From contig JAEZRM010000149.1 of NCBI GenBank assembly GCA_023412805.1, positions 62,001 to 126,000 on the forward strand: a DNA stretch of 64,000 bases, given 5' to 3'. A program made the position numbers and the translations under genes. This DNA is from Pseudomonadota bacterium. GTDB lineage: Bacteria; Pseudomonadota; Alphaproteobacteria; Rhizobiales; Hyphomicrobiaceae. The notes beneath the pieces were generated by a model. The model saw only the letters and a program-made list of their open reading frames with translations, was not told the DNA's origin and did not search any database. Positions within the stretch are counted from its first letter, which is position 1. Each line of letters begins with the position of its first letter. Below, one piece after another: positions 26,134 to 34,737 of the stretch.

Positions 26134-26451
26134 AGTGCTCTCCCTTATATGCGACCGGACGTGACGGAAATCTCGCTGCGCGTGACCCAGGCACTTCTAT
26201 CGGTGCCGAAAGTATAGGCGGCCCGCACATAGTGAGATAGGCTCATAGTCCAGGCATGGTGCCTGAAACGCAAGCGGTTTCAGATGGCTGAGCGCACTTG
26301 GTGCAGTGCGCCTGCTCTGGCCGACGCCCCCCGCAGCATCGCTTGCTCGCGGCGCCTTTGTTCGCGCGCTCGACGGCGGCTCTTCAACAATGCATGGTTG
26401 TCGTGGTGCGGCAGAAAAGAAAACAATCAATGCCTGGGAGGACTGTCGGCA
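26134..26451. other. Divergent promoter region of binding protein and flavoprotein genes
   Basis: No gene is seen in these 318 bases, although a reading frame from the flavoprotein extends back into it. It carries two adjoining dyads described in the next entry. Confidence 0.5.
26251..26283. promoter_or_regulatory. Two adjoining inverted repeats, candidate operator
   Basis: CAGGCA-TGG-TGCCTG at 26251-26265 overlaps CTGAAAC-N7-GTTTCAG at 26263-26283. Both arms are perfect. They lie about 118 bases upstream of the transporter binding-protein start and 169 bases before the flavoprotein start. The second repeat has the GAAAC/GTTTC arms seen in some LacI- and GntR-type operators. No matching regulator gene is nearby. 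Confidence 0.4.
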
Positions 26452-27666
26452 ATGGCAAGTCACAGGGAGAGGAGCGAGGGGCAGGCGGCGCCCGGCGTGC
26501 CGATCGTGGCTCCTTTAGCTCGCGCGCAGGCGATAACCGAAACGCTACGCGCGGCGGCTGACAGGATCGAGCAGGCCCGCGCACTGCCGCGGGATGTCGT
26601 CGAAATCCTGCATGAAGCGCGTCTCTTCCGTCTGCTGCTCCCGAAGTCGATTGGCGGTGACGAAGTCCATCTGAGAACGCTCGCCGAAGTGATGGAGACC
26701 GTCGCAAGCGCTGATGCCAGCGCGGCATGGTGTCTTGGGCAGGCAGCGGGGTGCGCCATGTCGGCGGCATTTCTTGAGCCGGCGGCGGCACGTCGGCTTT
26801 TCGGATTGCGAGATGCCGTACTGGCTTGGGGCGCCGGCATTCAAGGCAAGGCAATCGCCGTAGAGGGCGGCTACCGGGTTTCCGGCAAGTGGACATTCGC
26901 AAGTGGCTGCGCGAACGCGACACTTCTCGGTGGGCACTGCTACGTCTTCGAAACCGATGGAACGCCACGCCGTCGCGCCGATGGCCGCCATCTCGATCGT
27001 ACGGCGCTCTTTCCGGTAGCAAAGGCGCGTATCGATGACATGTGGTACACGCTCGGGCTTCGTGGCACGGCAAGCTACACATACGAGGTGCAGGACCTGT
27101 TTGTGCCCGAGGACGAGACGATCGACCGTGACGCAGACGCGGAGCGGATCGAAGACGGCACGCTCTACATCTTTAATGGCACCGCAGCTTATGCGACGGC
27201 CTTCAGCGCACTCATGCTCGGCATTGCCCAGGGCATGGTGAGTGACCTTACTGCGCTAGCCAAAGCGAAGACGCCACGCGGCGCCGCTTCATCACTCATG
27301 GAGAGCCAAGTTTTTCAGTCCGAACTCGCCCAGCTCGAAGCGCGACTGAGGGCGGCGCGGGCCTACCTCCACACGACAGTCGACGAGATCTGGGAGAGGA
27401 CGCGCGCATCGCGCGAATTTCCGCTCATCGAGCGGGCCAACCTCAAGCTCGCGAGCACGTATGTCATCAACCAGGGCGTCGAGATTGCCGCGGATGCCTA
27501 TCGCGCCGCGGGGCAGACCGCGATCTTCCCGGTCAATCCTTTCGAGCGGCGGCTGCGTGATGCCTACTCCGCATCACAGCAGCTCCAAGGACGGCCGGCG
27601 AATTTCATCACCATCGGGCGGGTGTTCCTTGGTCTCCCGCCCGATTCGCCTGTGGTGCTGGGTTAG
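26452..27666 (+). CDS. Acyl-CoA-dehydrogenase-like flavin monooxygenase (HsaA/DszC-type)
   Basis: A 404-residue protein of the acyl-CoA dehydrogenase fold with an Acyl-CoA_dh_2 C-terminal domain, as in two-component flavin hydroxylases (HpaH/HsaA/DszC-like) rather than true beta-oxidation dehydrogenases. Blocks are LPRDVVEILHEARLFRLLLP, ASADASAAWCLGQAAGCAMS, GYRVSGKWTFASGCANA and LGLRGTASYTYEVQDLFVPE. The usual catalytic glutamate of acyl-CoA dehydrogenases is not evident. ATG 26452 has GGGAGG 9 bases upstream. It may oxidise a compound imported by the divergent ABC system; this is inference. Confidence 0.85.
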   Translation: MASHRERSEGQAAPGVPIVAPLARAQAITETLRAAADRIEQARALPRDVVEILHEARLFRLLLPKSIGGDEVHLRTLAEVMETVASADASAAWCLGQAAGCAMSAAFLEPAAARRLFGLRDAVLAWGAGIQGKAIAVEGGYRVSGKWTFASGCANATLLGGHCYVFETDGTPRRRADGRHLDRTALFPVAKARIDDMWYTLGLRGTASYTYEVQDLFVPEDETIDRDADAERIEDGTLYIFNGTAAYATAFSALMLGIAQGMVSDLTALAKAKTPRGAASSLMESQVFQSELAQLEARLRAARAYLHTTVDEIWERTRASREFPLIERANLKLASTYVINQGVEIAADAYRAAGQTAIFPVNPFERRLRDAYSASQQLQGRPANFITIGRVFLGLPPDSPVVLG

Positions 27667-27672
27667 CGGGCG

Positions 27673-28863
27673 TCAGCCGCCACCGGCTGCGTTGTAGCCT
27701 CGCCCGCCGTCGCCGAGCGCCTCGTAGCCATTCTCAGTGACGAGGATCGTATCCTCGAGCTTCACGAAACCGCGTGTCGGATGTCCGATCGTCGTTTCGA
27801 CAGAGATGACGTAGCCGGCTTCCAACGGGCGTTCGCGGTCATATCCCTCGTAAGACATGCGCGGATGATCCTGCAGGCGCGGTGCTTCGTGTGTGACGAG
27901 GCCCATGCCGTGGGCCATGAAGTGTGTGTACTTGCGGTGCGGCGACGCATCGAGCAGGCGCGCGGCCACATCGGCGATGTCACCGCCGCGTGCGCCAGCC
28001 CGGATCGGCTTGCGGACGGCTTGCTGCACTTCTTCGACGAAGGCGAGCAGATCCTGATACTCGCTATCCACCTTGCCGCCGACGACACCCATGCGGCAGA
28101 GATCACCGATGTAGCCTTTGTAGTTGCCGCCGGAGTCGAGCGAGATGATGTCGCCCATGGCAAGCCGCTGCTCCGAAGGCGCGCGATTGAGGCTCGTGCC
28201 GGCGGTCATCAGGCAGTAGTCGAACACGAGGCCGCGATTGACTTCCTCGCGGCGCAGGGCCTCGACAATCTCGAGCTTGGTCGCGCCGGGTACGCAATGC
28301 TTCCGGAAGGTCGTCAACATGGCATCGACGACGCGCTCGGAGGCTTCGCGCAGATAGGCGATCTCTTCGGGCGTTTTCTTCGCGCGCAGCCGCTCGAGGG
28401 GGAATACAGCGTCCACGACGTCCGCATTGGCGATGTTGCGACGCAGGACGGCCTCACCGTCAGCGGGAAGGAAGGCGGCCTCGACACCGATGCGGCGCAC
28501 CGGGCCGAGCTTGGCGATATGGCTTGCCACTTCGCTCATCGTCGCCTGGGTGCCGGTCGTGCCGAGCTTCAGGGTCGGTTGCCAGAACTTACCGAGCTCG
28601 CGCTCGAAGTTTTCCATGGTGCAGCCGACGTAGGCGGCGTTCTCAGGCTTGCCCTTCTGATACACGATCGCGGGCAGGTAGCGCGTCGTGCCGGCAGCTT
28701 CCATGGTGTCGAAGAAGAAGAAGCGGTAGCCGCCGAGAAGATACTGCACATTGTGCTTCGAGGTCGCGACCAGCACGTCGATGCCGGCGTCGTCCATCAG
28801 CTTGTCGAGGTGCTTGGTGTCGAATGGGATCGGTTTCTTGATTTCGGCTTCGGCAACAGCCAT
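27673..28863 (-). CDS. M24-family (Xaa-Pro type) metallopeptidase
   Basis: A 396-residue pita-bread peptidase with a creatinase-like N-terminal domain. All five metal ligands are visible: Asp in SLDSGG (about residue 240), Asp in IGDLCRM (about 250), His in MAHGMGLVTHE (about 316), Glu in VISVETT (about 355) and Glu in VKLEDT (about 369). Length fits Xaa-Pro aminopeptidases and related prolidases or creatinase-like enzymes; exact substrate is unclear. The gene converges on the flavoprotein with only 6 bases between the stops. Confidence 0.92.
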   Translation of the reverse strand: MAVAEAEIKKPIPFDTKHLDKLMDDAGIDVLVATSKHNVQYLLGGYRFFFFDTMEAAGTTRYLPAIVYQKGKPENAAYVGCTMENFERELGKFWQPTLKLGTTGTQATMSEVASHIAKLGPVRRIGVEAAFLPADGEAVLRRNIANADVVDAVFPLERLRAKKTPEEIAYLREASERVVDAMLTTFRKHCVPGATKLEIVEALRREEVNRGLVFDYCLMTAGTSLNRAPSEQRLAMGDIISLDSGGNYKGYIGDLCRMGVVGGKVDSEYQDLLAFVEEVQQAVRKPIRAGARGGDIADVAARLLDASPHRKYTHFMAHGMGLVTHEAPRLQDHPRMSYEGYDRERPLEAGYVISVETTIGHPTRGFVKLEDTILVTENGYEALGDGGRGYNAAGGG

Positions 28864-28997
28864 TGGCGAACCTCCTGACAGCGCGTCCAGATTTATATGC
28901 CCCGATACGGTCGCGCGGCCGTCCGGTGGTCATTCCTGTCGACTATAGTCCCCACTTGGCCCGAGGGGCCACCGCTTTGCGCTCTCGACAGCGCGTA

Positions 28998-31058
28998 TCA
29001 GGCCATATCGAGGCGCTTGGCGCCTTTTCGGAATGACTTCATACCGTCCTCGTCGAAGCGGAAGGCGCGGAAGAAGTCGTCGACGGAATAGTTCGGCAGG
29101 ACTTTGCGCACAGCTGCCGCATTCAAGCGGGCGGCATCCATTCGTCCGGCCAGTGCTTGCGTATAGGCGCCGATGGCGACGACGTGGGGATGGGCATTGG
29201 GACGCGCTGCCGCTCTCCCACCCCAGTCCGCTGCTGCATCGAAATCGCCGAGTCGGACGAGTGCCATGGCCCGCGCGCCGAATATGGCGAACAGCATCGG
29301 ATCGAATGGACTAAGGTGCCTGGAGTGTTCCGAAGCGCCGACCGCCGCCGTCGCGTCGCCCGCCTGAGATTGCACGAACGCCAGCGCATAGTGTGCCGGC
29401 GCGAAGTTCGGGCTGAGGTCCGTGGCTGTGCCAAGCTCGGCCACGGATTGATCGTGCTGGTTGCGCAGCCATAGCGCACGACCCATGGCCCAGTGCGCCG
29501 CCGGGTCGCGATCGTCAGCCATGAGGCTCTTACCCGCGGCGTCGTAAGCGAGATCGGTTTCAAGCTCGCGGGGCGCCCAGCCCTGGAAGGCATTCTGCCA
29601 GTGCGTGAACGAGAGACCGGCATGGGCGCGCGCGAACGTCGGATCGAGCCGTACGGCCAGATCGAAGAAATGACGGGCGTGCTCGTTGTCTGCCTTGTTG
29701 AAACGATACATGTGCCACAAGCCGCGATGATGTGCTTCCCAAGCATCGAGTGACGTCGGTGGCTTGAGAATGGCGCGGTTGCGCTCCGTCGCTTCGACCT
29801 CGCTGGCGATCGAGGCAACGATGCGGTTGCCGATCTCATCGAAGGTGACGAACGCATCGTCGAGCCTGTGCGTGAAGACGTCGGACCATACGATCCGTGC
29901 GGTGCGCGTCTCGGAGAGCTCAACGGCGACGGCGATATTGGGGCCTTCGAGTTGGACGGATCCGGTAACGATGTAGTCGACATTCAGCGTGCGAGCGGCC
30001 GCCTCGGGGGCGATACCCCGTTCGTTCAAGGCAAACACCGTGCCTTGGGCGATGACGAAGATGCTGCGCAGTTTCGCGAGGCGCGTGATGACGTCGTGGA
30101 CGAGGCCGCTGGCATAGGTGCCGGACGGTCCGGACCGGTCGGAAAACGGCATGATGGCGATGGACGCGCGGCGAAGAGCGGGCGGCGTGATGAGCTCGGT
30201 GTCGTTGCTCGCCGGTGCCGGCGTCGCATGTGTGATCACGATCTGTGTTGGAGACGCGACTGGGTGAGGTGGCGTCGCTTCTGTCGTCTGCGTTCGTGCG
30301 GCCCGCCATGCGTGGCGAAGCGGTGCGGCATCGAGGCCTTCGGACTCGAACAGCCGCACGGTCGTCGCGAGGTGCGCCTCCGCATCCGGAATACGGTTAC
30401 GTTGCACGAGTGCGCGGAGCATCAGCTCGTGAACGCTCTGATCGAAGGGCGCGAGCTCAAGCCACTTTTCGAGATGCGCTAGCACGTCCTGCTCGGGCGC
30501 GCGCCGTGCGAGGTGCTCGAGAACGGCCGCGTGGCGCGCGCGGTAGCGTCGTCTCTCGGCTGTCAGCCACGCATTGAAGTGGGGATTGCGATCCATCTCC
30601 AGGCCGTCGAGAACCTCGCCGGCGAATAACGCCGACAGCGCGGTGAGCCGCGACGCATCGAGTGCTTCGACGCCAGCCTGAGTTGCGCGCGCGATCTCCA
30701 GGACGTCGACGAAGCAGTCGGTGAGGTCCAGCCTGATGGTGTCGCCCGTGGTCTCAACCCGCCGCCGCGCCGGCGTATCGACGAGACGCCGGAGCTTGCT
30801 CAGGCACCAGCGCAGCTCGCCGCGCGGATCATTGGGCACATCCCATAGGAGTTCGCACAGCCGGCTGCGCGGCACGGGCTGGGGCGCCATGGCGAGGTAG
30901 GCAAGAAGCGCCCGAACCTTGCGCGAGGAGGGGAGCGCGAGGGCGGCCCCACTCTTGTGGACTGCCATCGGGCCGAGGAGGCGCACGTCGAGGCCCTCGG
31001 AGGCAGCCCCGCGCGTTTCCACGCCATTTTCCACGCTGCTTCCCACGCTCGCACCCAT
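28998..31058 (-). CDS. SARP-type regulator with TolB-like and TPR domains
   Basis: A 686-residue soluble regulator. Residues about 23-110 form a winged helix of the SARP/OmpR kind (LDVRLLGPMAVHKSG ... GELRWCLSKLRRLVDTP). Residues about 115-265 look like a BTAD helical domain. A TolB-N-like domain follows near 300 (ASIAIMPFSDRSG ... GLVHDVITRLAKLRSIFVIA) and TPR-like repeats occupy 440-660 (HARHFFDLAVRLDPTFARAH, ELGTATDLSPNFAPAHYAL). No membrane segment is visible, unlike CadC. It is divergent from a methyltransferase gene that it probably controls. Confidence 0.88.
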   Translation of the reverse strand: MGASVGSSVENGVETRGAASEGLDVRLLGPMAVHKSGAALALPSSRKVRALLAYLAMAPQPVPRSRLCELLWDVPNDPRGELRWCLSKLRRLVDTPARRRVETTGDTIRLDLTDCFVDVLEIARATQAGVEALDASRLTALSALFAGEVLDGLEMDRNPHFNAWLTAERRRYRARHAAVLEHLARRAPEQDVLAHLEKWLELAPFDQSVHELMLRALVQRNRIPDAEAHLATTVRLFESEGLDAAPLRHAWRAARTQTTEATPPHPVASPTQIVITHATPAPASNDTELITPPALRRASIAIMPFSDRSGPSGTYASGLVHDVITRLAKLRSIFVIAQGTVFALNERGIAPEAAARTLNVDYIVTGSVQLEGPNIAVAVELSETRTARIVWSDVFTHRLDDAFVTFDEIGNRIVASIASEVEATERNRAILKPPTSLDAWEAHHRGLWHMYRFNKADNEHARHFFDLAVRLDPTFARAHAGLSFTHWQNAFQGWAPRELETDLAYDAAGKSLMADDRDPAAHWAMGRALWLRNQHDQSVAELGTATDLSPNFAPAHYALAFVQSQAGDATAAVGASEHSRHLSPFDPMLFAIFGARAMALVRLGDFDAAADWGGRAAARPNAHPHVVAIGAYTQALAGRMDAARLNAAAVRKVLPNYSVDDFFRAFRFDEDGMKSFRKGAKRLDMA

Positions 31059-31169
31059 GCTCGCGCTCTATCTCTGAAATCAGCCGCCGGGCACGCAGGC
31101 GTCCGGTGCATGGACGGCGCAAAAGGACAGGCGAATGCCTCGTTCAATCAACCAAAAATGGAGTTGGCT

Positions 31170-32018
31170 ATGATTACATCTCCTTCTGCGGTCAGTCAAA
31201 ATTCTGGTACGGCTCAGCCCGACCTCGGCGCGGTCAAGACCCGCCAACAGGGGGCCTGGTCGTCTGGTGATTATGCCGTTGTCGGGACAACCCTGCAGAT
31301 CGTCGGCGAGGATCTGTGTGAAGCACTCGACATTCGCGCCGGCCAGTCGGTGCTCGACGTTGCCGCCGGCAACGGCAACGTATCGCTGGCCGCCGCCCGC
31401 CGCTGGTGCGACGTAACCTCGACGGATTACGTGCCGGCCCTCCTCGATCGCGGACGCCAGCGCGCCGCCGCCGATCGGCTCAAGATTTCGTTCCAGGAGG
31501 CCGACGCCGAGGCGCTTCCCTTCGCCGATAACACGTTCGACGTCGTCGTCTCGACGTTCGGAGTGATGTTCACGCCGGACCAGGAGAAGGCCGCGTCGGA
31601 GATGATGCGCGTTTGCCGGCCGGGCGGAAAGATCGGCCTCGCCAACTGGACGCCCGAGGGGTACATCGGCCAGCTTTTCAAGACGATCGGCCAGCACCTG
31701 CCGCCGCCAGCGGGTGTGAAGTCACCGGCACTCTGGGGCAAGCGCGAGCGCCTCGCTGAGCTGTTCGGAGCGAGCGCTGCATCGATCAAGGCCGAGCCGC
31801 GCGCATTTACCTTCCGGTACAGCTCGCCGATGCACTGCCTGGATGTCTTCAGAACCTACTACGGGCCGATGCTGAAGGCCTTCGATGCGCTCGAACCGCC
31901 GAAGCAGGCTGCGCTTCAGGCCGATCTCCTTGCCCTGATCGCGCGCTTCAATCGCTCTGGTGACAGCACGATGGTGGTTCCGAGCGAATATCTCGAGATC
32001 GTCATCACCAAGCGCTGA
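31170..32018 (+). CDS. Class I SAM-dependent methyltransferase
   Basis: A 282-residue Rossmann-fold methyltransferase of the UbiE/MenG-like group. Motif I is VLDVAAGNGNVSLAAARR, the acidic post-I residue is in TSTDYVPALLDRG, and motif III lies in FDVVVSTFGVMFTPDQEKAA followed by RPGGKIGLANW. ATG 31170 has GGAG 6 bases upstream and is preferred over 31158. The substrate is unknown. It is divergent from the SARP-type regulator and followed after 48 bases by a periplasmic cupin, so the two probably form one regulated unit. Confidence 0.9.
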   Translation: MITSPSAVSQNSGTAQPDLGAVKTRQQGAWSSGDYAVVGTTLQIVGEDLCEALDIRAGQSVLDVAAGNGNVSLAAARRWCDVTSTDYVPALLDRGRQRAAADRLKISFQEADAEALPFADNTFDVVVSTFGVMFTPDQEKAASEMMRVCRPGGKIGLANWTPEGYIGQLFKTIGQHLPPPAGVKSPALWGKRERLAELFGASAASIKAEPRAFTFRYSSPMHCLDVFRTYYGPMLKAFDALEPPKQAALQADLLALIARFNRSGDSTMVVPSEYLEIVITKR

Positions 32019-32066
32019 TGCACGCCACTTGCCAATCGCCGTTCTGAATTATGGGAGGACACATCC

Positions 32067-32540
32067 ATGAGAATCGTATTGCGCACACTTATGCTCGCCG
32101 GCCTGATGTCGGTCACGTTCGTTCTGGCAGCCATGGCGCAGCACCATGCCGATCATGTCATGGTCGTGCCTGATGAAATCAAGTGGGGGCCCGTACCCTC
32201 GCTTCCCGCGGGAGCGCAGATCTCGGTGCTTGAAGGCCCGCTCGACAGGGCCGGTCCGATCACGGCACGGATCAAGTTTCCAGCGAATTATCGCCTGCCT
32301 GCGCACACGCATCCCGTTATCGAACACGTCACCGTGATCTCCGGCACGTTCAACATGGGGACCGGCGACAAACTCGATATGGGCAAAACCAAACCGCTAA
32401 CGCCTGGCGGCTTTGCCATCATGCAGCCGGGCACGCAGCACTTCGCCTGGACGGCGGAAGAGACGATTGTTCAGATCCATAGTGTCGGGCCGTGGGGCGT
32501 CACCTACGTGAACCCGGCGGATGACCCACGCAAGAAATGA
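32067..32540 (+). CDS. Periplasmic cupin-domain protein
   Basis: A 157-residue protein with a signal peptide (MRIVLRTLMLAGLMSVTFVL, cleavage near AMAQ). A single cupin barrel carries the metal histidines in PAHTHPVIEHVTVISG and the second motif around IMQPGTQHFAW. The His/Glu pattern suggests a bound metal ion. Exported single-domain cupins like this are common, but their reactions are mostly unknown. GGGAGG upstream gives a good ribosome site. Confidence 0.88.
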   Translation: MRIVLRTLMLAGLMSVTFVLAAMAQHHADHVMVVPDEIKWGPVPSLPAGAQISVLEGPLDRAGPITARIKFPANYRLPAHTHPVIEHVTVISGTFNMGTGDKLDMGKTKPLTPGGFAIMQPGTQHFAWTAEETIVQIHSVGPWGVTYVNPADDPRKK

Positions 32541-32557
32541 GGGGTCATGAGCAGGTG

Positions 32558-32585
32558 CCGGCCCGTCCTCCATGCGGCGGGCCGG
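32558..32585 (+). terminator. Hairpin terminator after the cupin gene
   Basis: An 8-bp perfect stem CCGGCCCG / CGGGCCGG with a 12-base loop, 18 bases after the cupin stop, followed by TATCCTT. The T content is weak, so it is a probable rather than certain terminator. Confidence 0.55.
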
Positions 32586-32704
32586 TATCCTTATCGGTCA
32601 TGCTTTCCGGTCATGTCGGAAGTACAACGACGATGATAGTTTGGTCGCGGCGAATGCGACCTATGCATCCATTAGAGAACGCTCGAGCAAATTAGGAGAC
32701 ATCC

Positions 32705-33751
32705 ATGGCCCGCTTCGAAAGCATCCTCGGAACAGTCGGCAACACACCGGTCGTGCGCATCAACCGCCTCGCGCCCGCGGGCGTGAACCTCTACGTGAAG
32801 ATCGAGGCTTTCAATCCGCTCGGTTCGGTGAAGGATCGCCTTGCGCTCGGCGTTATCGAAGCTGCCGAGAAGTCCGGCGAGCTCAAGCCGGGACAGACCG
32901 TCATCGAGGCAACGAGCGGCAACACCGGCATCGGCCTCGCCATGGTGTGCGCGCAGAAGGGCTATCCGCTCGTCGTGACCATGGCCGAGCAGTTCAGTGT
33001 CGAACGGCGCAGGCTCATGCGCTTCCTCGGCGCCAAGGTCGTGCTGACGCCGGCAGCCGGACGCGCGGTTGCGATGGTCACCAAAGCTGTCGAACTCGCA
33101 AAGACGCACGGCTGGTTCCTCACGCGCCAGTTCGAGAACGAGGCCAATGCCGACATGCATTCGCGCACGACGGCGCGCGAGATCGTCGATGATTTCAAGG
33201 GCGACAAGCTCGACTACTGGGTGACGGGGTACGGCACGGGCGGCACCTTGAAGGGCGTGTCGCGCGTGCTCGCGAAGGAAATGCCGAACACGAAGATCAT
33301 TGTTTGCGAGCCGGAGGATGCATCGCTTCTGACGAGCGGCATTGCGCAGGAGCGCAACTCCGACGGTTCGGCCGCTGCGCCGCACCCCGCCTTCAAGCCC
33401 CATCCCATGCAGGGCTGGACGCCGGATTTCATTCCGAAGCTCACCGGTGACGTCGTCGATATGAAGGTGATCGATCGCATCATCCGCATTCCGGGGCCCG
33501 AAGGCTTGAAGATGAGCATGGAGCTCGCGCAGAAAGAGGGCATCTTCGTCGGTATCACGGCGGGCGCGAGCTTCGCGGGTGCGCTGCGTGTCGCGGCGGA
33601 GGCTCCGAAGGGCTCGACGATCCTGTGCATGCTGCCGGATACGGGTGAGCGCTATCTCAGCACGCCGCTGTTCGCCGAAGTTCCGGCGGACATGACGGCA
33701 GACGAGGTCGCGATCTCACGCTCGACACCGAGCGCGCAGTTCCCTGCCTGA
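32705..33751 (+). CDS. cysK: Cysteine synthase A (O-acetylserine sulfhydrylase)
   Basis: A 348-residue PLP enzyme making cysteine from O-acetylserine and sulfide. The PLP lysine is in NPLGSVKDRLALG (about residue 43), the substrate loop is EATSGNTGIGLAM, the phosphate-binding loop is YGTGGTLKGV, and the C-terminal serine region is MLPDTGERYLSTPLF. Start is supported by TAGGAGA upstream. It is about 25 residues longer than many CysK proteins because of a C-terminal tail. It stands alone or with the hydrolase 30 bases downstream. It is the only clear sulfur-assimilation gene here. Confidence 0.93.
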   Translation: MARFESILGTVGNTPVVRINRLAPAGVNLYVKIEAFNPLGSVKDRLALGVIEAAEKSGELKPGQTVIEATSGNTGIGLAMVCAQKGYPLVVTMAEQFSVERRRLMRFLGAKVVLTPAAGRAVAMVTKAVELAKTHGWFLTRQFENEANADMHSRTTAREIVDDFKGDKLDYWVTGYGTGGTLKGVSRVLAKEMPNTKIIVCEPEDASLLTSGIAQERNSDGSAAAPHPAFKPHPMQGWTPDFIPKLTGDVVDMKVIDRIIRIPGPEGLKMSMELAQKEGIFVGITAGASFAGALRVAAEAPKGSTILCMLPDTGERYLSTPLFAEVPADMTADEVAISRSTPSAQFPA

Positions 33752-33781
33752 GAAGCAGGGCGCCCGCGCGGAGGAACGACG

Positions 33782-34582
33782 ATGATCGATGATCCGCGTG
33801 GGCGTATCGACTACGACGAGATCGGCGCAGGGCCCACGATGGTTCTGGTGCCGGGCTCGTGCAGCACGGGTGCGGCCTTCCGGCCCATGATGGCGGCATG
33901 GAACGGCCGGTTCCGCTGCGTGACGACGAGCCTGCTCGGCTATGGCGGCACAGCGGAGCGGCGCGATCCGAAGGCACCCACTATCGAGCCGGAGATCGAT
34001 GTGATCGAGGCCGTCGCCCAGCGGGCGGGCGGGCCGGTGCATCTCGTCGGACATTCGTTCGGCGGATCGGTGGCGCTCGCAACGGCATTGCGCAAGCGGA
34101 TTCCGGTCGCCAGCCTCAGCATCGTCGAAGCGCCGATGGCGCAGCTTCTGTATCATCTGGGCGAGCGCGAGCATTACACATGCTTTCGCCGGATGACAGA
34201 GGTCTACTTCGCCGCTTTCGAGCGCGGCGAAGCGGAAGCCGTTGCCGAGATGATTGACTTCTACGGCGGCGCCGGCACGTTCGCCTCCTGGCCTCAGCGC
34301 CTGCGCGCTTACGCAGTCGAGACCACTCACGTCAACATCATGGATTGGGCTTGCGGCTACGCTTTTCCGGAGAGCGTCGAGCAGGTTGCTGCGATCGATA
34401 TTCCGACACTGGTATTCTGGGGTGGCGCGAGCCCGCAGGCCGTGCAGCGCGCCAACGAGCTGCTTGCCAATCATGTTCCGGGATCGCGGCGTATGACGAT
34501 CGCTGGTGCTGCTCACTTCATGATCGCAACGCACGCGGCCGAAGTCGCGGGTGCCATAGCGCGCCATATCGACACCGTCTAA
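33782..34582 (+). CDS. Alpha/beta hydrolase
   Basis: A 266-residue alpha/beta-fold hydrolase. The nucleophile elbow is VGHSFGGSVAL (Ser about residue 97), the oxyanion region is VLVPGSCSTGAAFRPM and the catalytic His is in IAGAAHFMIATH near the C-terminus. An acid residue probably lies before it (strand WGGASPQAVQ). It may be an esterase or a C-C hydrolase; the substrate cannot be inferred. It lies 30 bases after cysK and may share its transcript. Confidence 0.88.
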   Translation: MIDDPRGRIDYDEIGAGPTMVLVPGSCSTGAAFRPMMAAWNGRFRCVTTSLLGYGGTAERRDPKAPTIEPEIDVIEAVAQRAGGPVHLVGHSFGGSVALATALRKRIPVASLSIVEAPMAQLLYHLGEREHYTCFRRMTEVYFAAFERGEAEAVAEMIDFYGGAGTFASWPQRLRAYAVETTHVNIMDWACGYAFPESVEQVAAIDIPTLVFWGGASPQAVQRANELLANHVPGSRRMTIAGAAHFMIATHAAEVAGAIARHIDTV

Positions 34583-34737
34583 TCTTCCGTCATCCAAATG
34601 CCTGGCCCGCTATCCGAGTGCGGCATGGCTGTCAGATGCTGCCCTCGGTGGAATGCCGCGCGAGATGGTGGCACTGTTCGGAATGCGTACAAGAGAGATG
34701 CGCTGAGAACAGACAAACAGCAGCGAGGAACGCACGA

